In this document: piece by piece, positions 8,686 to 20,125 of the stretch
How positions within the stretch are numbered: the first letter of the stretch is position 1
Layout of the letters: every line of letters begins with the position of its first letter
Assembly: GCA_009761415.1 (NCBI GenBank)
Contig: QUOL01000012.1
Span: 325,001-389,000, forward strand
Origin: Sarcomyxa edulis
Taxonomy: Eukaryota > Basidiomycota > Agaricomycetes > Agaricales > Mycenaceae
DNA length: 64,000 nt
Direction of reading: 5' to 3'
Translations under genes and position numbers: made by a program
Notes under the pieces: generated by a model
What the model was told of the DNA's origin: nothing
Seen by the model: the letters and a program-made list of their open reading frames with translations, nothing else
Databases searched by the model: none

Positions 8686-11600
8686 GGTAGTGATCAGGTG
8701 GGGGATGGACGTCTGGATTCCGAGTTCCAAAGTCGGGTGAATATTGTGGCACCCATTGATGATGAGAATAATGATGCTGGGACACATGGTGGGGTGAAGC
8801 AAAACCATTTTTCATGACCCTGGAGAGTGGCCAATCTTCAGCTCAGGTAGTGATCAGGATCAGGTGGGGGATGGACGTCTGGATTCCGAGTTCCAAAGTC
8901 AAAGTCGGGTGAATATTGTGGCACTCATTGATGATGAGAATAATGATGCTGGGACACATGGTGGGGTGAAGCAAACCCATTTTTCATGACGCTGGAGAGT
9001 GGCCAATCTTCAGCTCAGGTAGTGATCAGGATCAGGTGGGGGATGGACGTCTGGATTCTGAGTTCCAAAGTCAAAGTCGGGTGAATATTGTGGCACTCAT
9101 TGATGATGAGAATAATGATGCTGGGACACATGGTGGGGTGAAGCAAAACCATTTTTCATGACCCTGGAGAGTGGCCAATCTTCAGCTCAGGTAGTGATCA
9201 GGATCAGGTGGGGGATGGACGTCTGGATTCCGAGTTCCAAAGTCAAAGTCGGGTGAATATTGTGGCACGCATTGATGATGAGAATAATGATGCTGGGACA
9301 CATGGTGGGGTGAAGCAAAACCATTTTTCATGACCCTGGAGAGTGGCCAATCTTCAGCTCAGGTAGTGATCAGGATCAGGTGGGGGATGGACGTCTGGAT
9401 TCCGAGTTCCAAAGTCAAAGTCGGGTGAATATTGTGGCACTCATTGATGATGAGAATAATGATGCTGGGACACATGGTGGGGTGAAGCAAAACCATTTTT
9501 CATGACCCTGGAGAGTGGCCAATCTTCAGCTCAGGTAGTGATCAGGATCAGGTGGGGGATGGACGTCTGGATTCCGAGTTCCAAAGTCAAAGTCGGGTGA
9601 ATATTGTGGCACGCATTGATGATGAGAATAATGATGCTGGGACACATGGTGGGGTGAAGCAAAACCATTTTTCATGACCCTGGAGAGTGGCCAATCTTCA
9701 GCTCAGGTAGTGATCAGGATCAGGTGGGGGATGGACGTCTGGATTCCGAGTTCCAAAGTCGGGTGAATATTGTGGCACCCATTGATGATGAGAATAATGA
9801 TGCTGGGACACATGGTGGGGTGAAGCAAAACCATTTTTCATGACGCTGGAGAGTGGCCAATCTTCAGTTCAGGTAGTGATCAGGATCAGGTGGGGGATGG
9901 ACGTCTTCCAAAGTCGGGTGAATATTGTGGCACCAATTGATGATGAGAATAATGATGCTGGGACACATGGTGGGGTGAAGCAAAACCATTTTTCATGACC
10001 CTGGAGAGTGGCCAATCTTCAGCTCAGGTAGTGATCAGGATCAGGTGGGGGATGGACGTCTGGATTCCGAGTTCCAAAGTCGGGTGAATATTGTGGCACC
10101 CATTGATGATGAGAATAATGATGCTGGGACACATGGTGGGGTGAAGCAAAACCATTTTTCATGACGCTGGAGAGTGGCCAATCTTCAGCTCAGGTAGTGA
10201 TCAGGATCAGGTGGGGGATGGACGTCTGGATTCCGAGTTCCAAAGTCAAAGTCGGGTGAATATTGTGGCACTCATTGATGATGAGAATAATGATGCTGGG
10301 ACACATGGTGGGGTGAAGCAAAACCATTTTTCATGACCCTGGAGAGTGGCCAATCTTCAGTTCAGGTAGTGATCAGGATCAGGTGGGGGATGGACGTCTT
10401 CCAAAGTCGGGTGAATATTGTGGCACCAATTGATGATGAGAATAATGATGCTGGGACACATGGTGGGGTGAAGCAAAACCATTTTTCATGACCCTGGAGA
10501 GTGGCCAATCTTCAGCTCAGGTAGTGATCAGGATCAGGTGGGGGATGGACGTCTGGATTCCGAGTTCCAAAGTCAAAGTCGGGTGAATATTGTGGCACGC
10601 ATTGATGATGAGAATAATGATGCTGGGACACATGGTGGGGTGAAGCAAAACCATTTTTCATGACCCTGGAGAGTGGCCAATCTTCAGCTCAGGCAGTGAT
10701 CAGGATCAGGTGGGGGATGGACGTCTGGATTCCGAGTTCCAAAGTCAAAGTCGGGTGAATATTGTGGCACGCATTGATGATGAGAATAATGATGCTGGGA
10801 CACATGGTGGGGTGAAGCAAAACCATTTTTCATGACCCTGGAGAGTGGCCAATCTTCAGCTCAGGTAGTGATCAGGATCAGGTGGGGGATGGACGTCTGG
10901 ATTCCGAGTTCCAAAGTCAAAGTCGGGTGAATATTGTGGCACTCATTGATGATGAGAATAATGATGCTGGGACACATGGTGGGGTGAAGCAAAACCATTT
11001 TTCATGACCCTGGAGAGTGGCCAATCTTCAGTTCAGGTAGTGATCAGGATCAGGTGGGGGATGGACGTCTTCCAAAGTCGGGTGAATATTGTGGCACCAA
11101 TTGATGATGAGAATAATGATGCTGGGACACATGGTGGGGTGAAGCAAAACCATTTTTCATGACCCTGGAGAGTGGCCAATCTTCAGCTCAGGTAGTGATC
11201 AGGATCAGGTGGGGGATGGACGTCTGGATTCCGAGTTCCAAAGTCAAAGTCGGGTGAATATTGTGGCACGCATTGATGATGAGAATAATGATGCTGGGAC
11301 ACATGGTGGGGTGAAGCAAAACCATTTTTCATGACCCTGGAGAGTGGCCAATCTTCAGCTCAGGCAGTGATCAGGATCAGGTGGGGGATGGACGTCTGGA
11401 TTCCGAGTTCCAAAGTCAAAGTCGGGTGAATATTGTGGCACGCATTGATGATGAGAATAATGATGCTGGGACACATGGTGGGGTGAAGAAAAACCATTTT
11501 TCATGACCCTGGAGAGTGGCCAATCTTCAGTTCAGGTAGTGATCAGGATCAGGTGGGGGATGGACGTCTTCCAAAGTCGGGTGAATATTGTGGCACCAAT

Positions 11601-12475
11601 TGATGATGAGAATAATGATGCTGGGACACATGGTGGGGTGAAGCAAAACCATTTTTCATGACCCTGGAGAGTGGCCAATCTTCAGCTCAGGTAGTGATCA
11701 GGATCAGGTGGGGGATGGACGTCTTCCAAAGTCGGGTGAATATTGTGGCACCAATTGATGATGAGAATAATGATGCTGGGACACATGGTGGGGTGAAGCA
11801 AAACCATTTTTCATGACCCTGGAGAGTGGCCAATCTTCAGCTCAGGTAGTGATCAGGATCAGGTGGGGGATGGACGTCTGGATTCCGAGTTCCAAAGTCA
11901 AAGTCGGGTGAATATTGTGGCACGCATTGATGATGAGAATAATGATGCTGGGACACATGGTGGGGTGAAGCAAAACCATTTTTCATGACCCTGGAGAGTG
12001 GCCAATCTTCAGCTCAGGCAGTGATCAGGATCAGGTGGGGGATGGACGTCTGGATTCCGAGTTCCAAAGTCAAAGTCGGGTGAATATTGTGGCACGCATT
12101 GATGATGAGAATAATGATGCTGGGACACATGGTGGGGTGAAGCAAAACCATTTTTCATGACCCTGGAGAGTGGCCAATCTTCAGCTCAGGCAGTGATCAG
12201 GATCAGGTGGGGGATGGACGTCTGGATTCCGAGTTCCAAAGTCAAAGTCGGGTGAATATTGTGGCACGCATTGATGATGAGAATAATGATGCTGGGACAC
12301 ATGGTGGGGTGAAGCAAAACCATTTTTCATGACGCTGGAGAGTGGCCAATCTTCAGCTCAGGTAGTGATCAGGATCAGGTGGGGGATGGACGTCTGGATT
12401 CCGAGTTCCAAAGTCGGGTGAATATTGTGGCACCCATTGATGATGAGAATAATGATGCTGGGACACATGGTGGGT
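8686..12475. repeat. Satellite array, 23 monomers, 172-bp main unit
   Basis: Measured at the word GGATGGACGTC, monomers start at 8703, 8869, 9041, 9213, 9385, 9557, 9729, 9895, 10050, 10216, 10388, 10543, 10715, 10887, 11059, 11214, 11386, 11558, 11713, 11868, 12040, 12212 and 12384. Spacings are 172, 166 or 155. The 166 form lacks one AAAGTC. The 155 form also lacks TGGATTCCGAG. Copies differ by few substitutions (for example CACTCATTG/CACGCATTG and CAGGTAGTG/CAGGCAGTG), and blocks of variants are themselves repeated. The unit is not a multiple of three and no frame stays open, so it is non-coding. Confidence 0.97.
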
Positions 12476-13136
12476 TCAGAGAAATATCTTTCTATACCTC
12501 TAGAATCATATGAATTCCTTAAATGTCAAATTTGTGCCACATATTGTTGGGTAGTCTGCTCAGTTCCTTGTTTCTGGTTTTCTCCCCTGATTACCCTAAC
12601 ACCTCCGGTGGTGGCCTCCGCATCTAAGTTCTCTCAATAAATGCCATGTATTCTGGGGTTTTGGAACCTTCCGAATCCAGCCGTAACAAAATCGGGACCC
12701 GGCAACAATGTTCCCAGGTGACCCCCCCCAACAGGGATGGGGCCAGAGTATCAGTAAAAGGCCCGGCAACAGCCGAAAAAGACTACAAACTGAAGCGGAG
12801 TTCTCCGTATTCAATACAACTTTTCAAAAAACATCAATGACATCAACTTTCCCACATGTCGACGGTTTTCGTTACGGGGGGGGGGGTTAAGAAATGGCCC
12901 TGTGTGGAGTGAAGAACGAGTCTATCTTATGTAAACATAAGGACTCGTAAAAAGTAATTAGCAGACGCGATCGAACTCATTTCTCACTCTCATCTTGATT
13001 CTCACCGCTGCTGCACACCCTCTCCAGATGCATCCTCGTTGTCGAAACCTCAGCTTATCTACACCAGCATGTCGACAGAATCACGCGAACAACGCCCCAA
13101 CGACTAATGGCTATCCTCGAATTTCGTTTGTACTGA

Positions 13137-13173
13137 CAGATGAAGGCTTGATTGGCAATCAAGCCTTCATCTG
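13137..13173. other. 37-bp perfect hairpin
   Basis: CAGATGAAGGCTTGATT at 13137-13153 is the exact reverse complement of 13157-13173 around GGC. Seventeen paired bases with a 3-base loop would form a very stable stem. No terminator or RNA gene context is apparent. Confidence 0.9.
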
Positions 13174-16080
13174 GCGACATACTCCGTCATCCTTCAACAG
13201 AACGGAAATATTGATTTCCTGGACATCTTGCTCTCGTAGAGGTATGTTGCATTGTCTCAATATCTGCACTGATGGTCTCGAAATCCCAACTTCTCGCAGA
13301 CGTCTTGACCACTCTTTTGTATCTGTTTTCATTCATACTGACATACCCGTCAACATTACCTTCTGATTCCCTTCGGACGTGACATACGACACACTTCTAC
13401 GGAACGAGATTTTGATGGCAACTACATCAGAGGGTCCGCTAGCCTCTGCAACGGCAGGTGGTGGTCTTTAAGACAGAACCCCGAGTCGAGGTCTTGGTAC
13501 GTCCATTGTCTTGTTTCCATCCCTCATTAACTTCACTCTAGTCATTCTAGATGGTGTTCACTCACGTTTCTACCGTTTGAATCGTGCAGAACACGGGCCA
13601 GAGGTACGTCTATTTGTTAGCCTCAGGGGCGATCGAATTCGAATTGAAATCACTTCCACTCGACGTTCACCACTCCCTCCTGCTGGATTTTGCGCACTAT
13701 ACACTTCCCCACCCTCTTCACCTCCTTCCTTGACATCGAATCCCTGCCACCGAACCTCTGGAAACAGCACGTCGATCGAAACAATCAGAATTCGTATCTA
13801 CCGTTTCGTAAGACTTGGACTTGGAATTGGAATCTTAGGCCTCCATCTGGCGGAACCGTCTGTCATCGTCCCACCAGACGGATTTTCTGCATCTTATATC
13901 CTGTTCTATACCAAGATATGTCGCATCATTCCATGTCGTCGTTGAGTATCTCAGTGCAGATCTGTCTGCTAACACGGGACTCAAGCTCACCTAACGACCT
14001 CTTGCAGTCATGCTGGGCCGATTTTCGATCTGACCTCTCGAACGCGTACTAATTCGACATCCGACTGACTCTGACAAGACTAGGCTTTGAAAACGAATAC
14101 GATGGACGGTACACGAGGACAGTAAGTCAGCATCGTTCGGGGGTATCTAATTTGTTTCCCCTGCGCATTCCATCCTCATTACCTTCCCTTTAGTCTTACT
14201 TCTACTGTTTCCGACGACCTCGCCGTCTGGAGTGTGCGGGACGCGACTGAAAGCCGAAGAGGACCCAGCAGGGCCGCCTTCTGTCCTGATTAGACAACGT
14301 ACAATACAGTGGTCTATCTTCTTCGAGGTGCTTTTGTCGAGCAGACAACCTCCCTCAATTCAGGGAACGTCTCACGTTCCTCGTCCGAGATTCAGGCACA
14401 AGCTCCACTTTCCCGTGAGTCTCTTCGCATAATCTCTTGAGGGGAATACATGACCATATTGAATCTAGATCGTCCGTACGAGTAACTCGAAACATGAAAC
14501 CAGGCTATTTCATGCCTTGAAAGCTCTGCACCTATTCCCGGACTGTATACGCACCAATTACGCGTCAGAGATGCGCTTCCCATCTCCTCTGTCAGCTCAC
14601 AGGTAAATAGGGCGGAAAGTACCTATGATAGACCAAAGAAATAGGTAGGATCCGTTTGAGCCTTTAGAGATCGTTGTGGCCATCCCGCTCATATCGTTCT
14701 CTATCCCATATAGAGAGATCGTCGCGCACTTGATTCACGTACAGAGCGCATGACCGAGATAAAGGTACATTATCTACTCTTTCCCTTCGGTATGTTTCCT
14801 CTCGGATTTGCGGATGACAATTCAACGCGCATGCTGTCATCCAGGCAATCTTACGCGGAATTCAAGACACAGGGAAGCCGTTTGCATGCCCGTGGGCCCC
14901 CTTCGACCCATCCAGCCAAGCTCACGAACGTTTTCGGCTCGTCCTCAAGGTTTTCCACCAATACTCGTCCGTCGTGACTTCTGACGACCCAATGAAGGAC
15001 AACGATTAGTCTCTGTCAGACTCGAGGGTGCGGTGCTGTATTCACCGGTCTTTCCGTTTCTTTTTTGCTCTATCCCAGGACTTAGGGTTACCCCCTCTCC
15101 ACGCTGCATCACAACACCTTTTTCGCCGTTGGAACCGCATACGGCGCCACATGTGCGTATCTCCCAGATTGAGGATGGAAAATTCAAATTTCGACACGGA
15201 GGATTTTTAGCTGATGTAACTATCTCCCCAAGCGTAAGTCTCCGCTCCGACGTTTGGTTGGACTAACAAGAGGGTAATCATGGCGTATAAAGGCAGGTGG
15301 ATTATTGCTGTTGCCCTCCACCTCCTTCCTCTCCTCCTTTTGTCTCCTCCCAGTTCTCTCTTTTCTTTGTGTCGTTGACACTTCCTCACTGCTTCCTCTA
15401 TCTATCTAGTAAGTAATTCCTCTTTGCTCGACGTCGGTACAAAGTTCCTGACTCTTATAACTGATCTAGTCATCGATGTTGTCGTTTCATCGCAAACCTC
15501 GATCTTCTCAACGCGTTGCTCCTTCGATCCTGACTCCAACTTCGACACACTTAGTAGGTCTCTTATCCACCTCATTATCGATGTGCTCCCGCTGACTCGT
15601 TCTTCTTCATAGGTACAGTCCATGCTCTTCGTCTAGCACGACGCACACTGGCATCAATTTGATTCATCGTTAGTGAGATAGTACATGAATTACTCACAGT
15701 CAATCTTCGCTATCTGGCCATCGAAATTACCGTTTGATTAGGTGTATGGCATCAACATCTTCGTTAAGAATCTACATGTATACTGATTCAATCCATCGTC
15801 TAGCATCCTCTCTCCGTCGTTCCAGCCTCTGCCTGCCTTGTTATCGTCTCGTTCCCTGGTTATCAATGCCCCTCGCTCCGCAGATCTCGTTGTTCGGGCC
15901 TTTTCGAATACCAAAGGTCGCCCAAACGGCATTATCAATTCTCTTCAGTGAGTCAACAACTCTGCATCTTATTCAATCTATATGCACGCTGACCGCCCTT
16001 TGATCTATGCTCAGATGCTGCCCCAACGCCGTCTCGGCTAATTCACACACTCTCTCTCCCAGCTCGGGCGCGAGTGTGCG

Positions 16081-16101
16081 ATGAGGGGCAGAGCCCCTCA
16101 T
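16081..16101. other. 9-bp GC-rich hairpin
   Basis: ATGAGGGGC and GCCCCTCAT surround AGA. It is a strong short stem with no gene around it. Confidence 0.8.
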
Positions 16102-16649
16102 GGCACTGCCTTCTTTCTCTTTCACTCACTCAATGTCACCTTTGGACTCGAACGACTGACCGTGAATTTGAGATGTTCGTGTTCTCGTCAAAGGTTGAGC
16201 TCGAACCCTCGTAGTAATCGCTTTCCGTCGTTGTGTCCGACGGCGACGACGACGACGTTCCCCGACTTGATTCTCCATCTTGGCTAGGGCACATACGGCT
16301 GAATCTGTGTTGTTTTTGTTGTTTTGGGCGGAGGTAGAATGTTTCGATGTTGTAGGTAAGTCGATTTTTGTTTCTCGGGATCTTGAACGAAGTCGAGTCT
16401 GATCCACCCGTTTCCGTGTAGCCCTATAGCTCGTGGTGTCTGTTTTGGGCGTGGTGTCGGCGATGGGATGGAGGTGTGGGCTCTGTTGTAGTTTCAGTAC
16501 ACTCGCGATGTATTAGCACGAAAAATATGTGATTTCTTTTGACTGATCTTCATTCTTTCTGATTTCTCATCGCCCTTTAGACTTTGGGCCCGTAGTCCTT
16601 GTTGTTGTGTAGTACATGTACTTTTCAGCTCAATTTAATGGATATCTGA

Positions 16650-17990
16650 CTCACGAGAGTTCGTGTCTCGAATTGAAGTGAGAAAGAGAGTGATATTGTG
16701 TAGTAACAACAAAGGTACTCGACGTGCGATGGACTCCCTGCCCGAGACTTCTCTGGCCCATTATCTGACTCAACTTCGAGAGGATTCGATGGGGTTATCG
16801 AGCACGCACCTGTGGGACTGCAACTCGGATTTTCTATACAAACGAGTCGTTTCTCCTCAGATCTTGGAGGCACTCGGACGAGATAAAAGGCTTACCGTGT
16901 GTATATCGAGGTCCTCGAACGACAAACTCGAGAGACGCCTCCCGAGATCGCATGTTTCAGTGCCTGCGAGTCCTCCTACAGCAAGTTCCCAGACGTTCTT
17001 CGAACGAGATCGGCTTTGCATCTGATAACGAGAAGATGCAACACTTGGTTAATGGAGCAGGGCATGCGTACCTTGATTTCGAGGGCGTGCGGAGAGTGTC
17101 TCGATGTCTGTGCATCCTCTTATTATACCGAGTCTCGAGTTTTTTATCGAACGAGATCGTAACACGATCTCGTTATTGCTGCCTGAGGAGATTGAGAATG
17201 ATTAATTCAAGTAAACAGGTGTATTCACACCTCGAGATCGATGTTTTCGACACTCGCATAGCAAGGATATGGATTTGAGACGAAAGTAACGTACCGTTGA
17301 AGTGAAATTCGGCCTTTTCCAAGTGTCCCTCTCTCTCGATCTTTCGACGGCGTACGAATCGAATTGAAAGGAAATGGAATGGATAAGGGTGGAGTTGAAC
17401 ACGCCTCTCGCGGTCCCGTCCTATCTGATGCATGTTCGACTTCCTATACCGAAGTTTGGACTTTCCGTCAAAAGAGATCGTATCACGATCTTGTTATTGC
17501 TGCCTGAGGAGGGTGAGAGTGGTCAGTCCGAATACACGGTGTAGTCATATCTCTATATCTCTTTTTTTGACAGTTCTGAGCTCGAGCCGAAAGTACCCTT
17601 AGTATGAAATCCGGCCTTTCCAAGTGCCTTTGACCTCTCTCTCTAGATATTTCGACGGCGTATGGATGACATCGAAAGGAGACGAACATGCCTCCCAAGA
17701 TCTTGTTCTGTGCGACATCCTAGACCGAATTTTGAGTTTCCCGTCGAACGAGATCGTGTTACGATCTCGTTGCTGATGTCTGAGGAAAGTGAGAGCAATC
17801 AGTTCAATTGCATACTGTATGCGTACCTCCAGATCGCTTTTCCGACAGACATGAACTCTAGACGTACCATTGAAGTCTTTCCCAAGTGTCCTAAGCCAAG
17901 ATCGAGTGCTGTTGCTATCTTCGAGAGACGAGACCATCGCGCCGAGGTCATGAACGCGTTTTCTACCGAAGAAGGACCGAGTACTCACAT
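16650..17990. repeat. Diverged tandem array with palindromic unit borders
   Basis: Units of roughly 160-325 bp repeat at least four times. Borders carry CGAACGAGATCG followed by its mirror, for example AACGAGATCGT and ACGATCTCGTT at about 17150, 17475 and 17748, with a weaker one at about 16990. Each later border is followed by TGCTGCCTGAGGAG-like sequence, and units share TTCGGCCTTTTCCAAGTG and TTTCGACGGCGTA. The array stops where the broken CSE1 copy begins. Confidence 0.75.
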
Positions 17991-20060
17991 TTCATAAGAT
18001 GATCGTTCTCTGCTACTTTCTCCGTTGTCTCAGCCTACTCGATTTTGGAAAGAACCGTGTTCAACAACTCGGGCGCGATGTCATGGATATCCGCTTGAGC
18101 AAACCTAGAGACGACGCATGTGAGTTGAACCGCAAATCTGAATGGAGCAATAGGGACATACAAGAGCTGCATGCATTGTGTGATGAAGAGGAATTCGGTC
18201 AAGAGTAGTAGCAGCATAGGTGTAAGTAACATAGTTGTTTGAGCCAAGATGTCCGACAAGGAGCGGCAAGACGGAAAGGAGTTGTGGCTTTGTCAGCTGC
18301 ATGAAAGGTAAGAACTCCGACACCAAGCAGTACTGCTGATAACGCGCACCTGATTGCGGAACGTATGAAGGAACCGGATAGCGTCGACCTGAAGTATGGG
18401 ATGTACGGTTCCTTCGACGGATTGGAGGTCTTGGAAAACGTGATCCGAGAAGAATTTGACAACGTCTACTAGCGCGTTCGTCGATGTGACTCCATGCTGT
18501 GGATAAAGAGGTAAGGGTGCATACGTGACGAATGTTTGGCAGCTTACTAGAGTTGTTGATCCACGTGTGGCCACAGCGGTGAGGAGATAGACAGCACTAT
18601 CCTTTGCCTTCCAGTTAGCACTTGGATTGGCAGTGTATTGCTGCAAGCCTTCATTGATCCAGGCGCCGACGATTTCAGTCGCCAGTGCCTCGTAGCCTGA
18701 ACCGACGAGGGCCTGGAGAACGTCGGCGGCGGATTGACGGCGGGTAGCTAGATCTGTGCCTGCAGAGGAGAGGGAGAGGGAGAGACGGATAAACTCGAGG
18801 GGATCGTCTTCGCACTGCTCGAGGTCGTGGTCTAAGAGAACGAACGATCAGTACCACGGAAGCCTGAGATGCAAACGGATAGTACCTCGTAGACCGACGT
18901 TGGGAACGACCACGCCTTGAACGAGACTGGAGATGGTTTCGCGGGACTCGAAGATGGAGGCGTAACAACCTGACCGGGTGGCGGTCGAGATGTACTGCAA
19001 AAATTGCGACACGAGCTAGACGGCGATGAGAAACAAGCAGTTCATCGACGGGACAAGCCTGCGTACCGCGTCATCTGCCACGCCGGGGAGATTGCTGGAA
19101 CCGACCAATGCCCAGACTCCTTGAATGAATGCTTCTACTGCTGGTGATTTTGAGAGTTGATCCGGGTACAGTTTGATGTAGAGCTGCTCTGGAGTTGAAT
19201 AACGAGTATGGGAGCATGAGATTGGAGACTCATATACCAAATAGATTACCAGGCCGATGATGAGCCATCTTCCTTGCCATCTCAGATCAAGACGGGCATA
19301 TTAGAGATCGCAGAAGTGAGAAGACAAAGAGACGATATATTACGAACATGTCCAATTACCGTTGCAGGAGCCCAAGTCAAGAATGCTCAGAACCGACCGG
19401 TTGACCTTGAAGAACTTATTACGGGAACCCTCGATAGCTCGGAGAAGGTCCATGCACGTGAAATCGTGGAATATATCGACGAGTAGAGCTATTCTCTGTG
19501 CGATCTGAGGATGATGAGGATGTGGGGAAGAGGTGGATTGAGGGTGGAGAGTAGCGGTTTCTCTGGAGAGTTAGAGGAACCGGTCAATGAATGTGTTGAG
19601 GACATGATTGATCTCTGTGAAAAGAGCGTCTGAACGAACATGGGCGCGCCAGTGTCGGAAGATAAAGTGGGCTGTCTGGAGTACACCAATGTTGACGTTG
19701 TAGTCCATCTGTGACGAAGAAGCGACGAGTTGCTGGAATATACGGGTCAGCTGAATGAAAATACATCAGGAGAGAAGACTTACATCGATGGGATCGGTCC
19801 ATTTTGTTGGGAAATCGAGTTCGGAAATGAGAGACGGATTCAGCGACTTGATCTCGGACAGCTTCTTCTGCTGGATTGGACTAGGAGAGCATAGCTGGTA
19901 CGAGTTCTGCTCGCAGAGATAGCTCGTCGACTTCGCTGTGTGGCTGAATATCCTGCAGGAAAAATGAGTGGTTTAACTGACCTCTTCCCTGCTTACTTTC
20001 GTGATATTCTTGAGACGAACGAGCGCGACTGACGCGGGTTAGAATGACGAGGAGGATACC
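17991..20060 (-). pseudogene. CSE1: Exportin-2 (CSE1/CAS) pseudogene fragment
   Basis: Exportin-2 recycles importin-alpha to the cytosol with Ran-GTP. The minus strand holds blocks of its HEAT-repeat N-terminal half: VRLKNITK near 20010, ELDFPTKWTDP near 19810, YNVNIGVLQTAHFIF near 19690, LYIKLYPDQL and LPGVADDAVRRL near 19070-19180, TSTNALVDVVKFFSDHVFQ near 18470, and YVTYTYAATTLDR near 18220. Frame stops lie at 19881-19883, 19571-19573, 19387-19389 and 18035-18037, with frameshifts near 19835 and 19400. The expected exon ending LPSQIKTGILEIAE lies on the opposite strand at 19256-19315. Both the first 60 or so codons and the entire C-terminal half are missing, so this cannot make the protein. 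An intact copy must exist elsewhere. Confidence 0.88.
19256..19315 (+). pseudogene. CSE1: Inverted CSE1 exon piece
   Basis: The + strand reads DDEPSSLPSQIKTGILEIAE followed at once by GTGAG, a splice-donor-like word, exactly the peptide expected between the FLTW and LYIKLYPDQL blocks of the minus-strand copy. The minus strand here has only stops. A microinversion of about 60-80 bp inside the pseudogene explains this best. Confidence 0.7.
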
Positions 20061-20077
20061 TCGGCGTCATTGAACGT

Positions 20078-20125
20078 TTCCCACGGGGGTAATCGAGCGC
20101 TGGCGGTGAATTTACCCCGTGGGAA
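20078..20125. other. 15-bp inverted repeat
   Basis: TTCCCACGGGGGTAA and TTTACCCCGTGGGAA pair with one extra G, separated by about 18 bases. It lies just outside the 5' break of the CSE1 fragment. Confidence 0.7.

Larger units (their letters stand above)
12476..16640. other. Long stretch without a supportable gene
   Basis: Scattered frames up to 144 codons exist on both strands, but none has recognisable domains or a convincing splice chain. GT...AG-like signals (for example 13498-13549) and a phrase resembling a WD-type motif near 14200-14240 hint at an eroded gene, without enough to call one. A homopolymer of ten G occurs near 12880. A dispersed repeat shared with 23760-23840 lies at about 14857-14930. 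Confidence 0.5.

Noticed and set aside
8686..12475. Regular repeat considered as a CRISPR array or a repeat protein gene
   Set aside because: Units are 155-172 bp without unique spacers and not multiples of three, with stops in every frame, and the genome is eukaryotic.
13511..14052. Overlapping + strand frames of 144 and 120 codons
   Set aside because: The composition is unlike the real genes at 38-64 kb, with no domain and no exon partners. At best an eroded gene.
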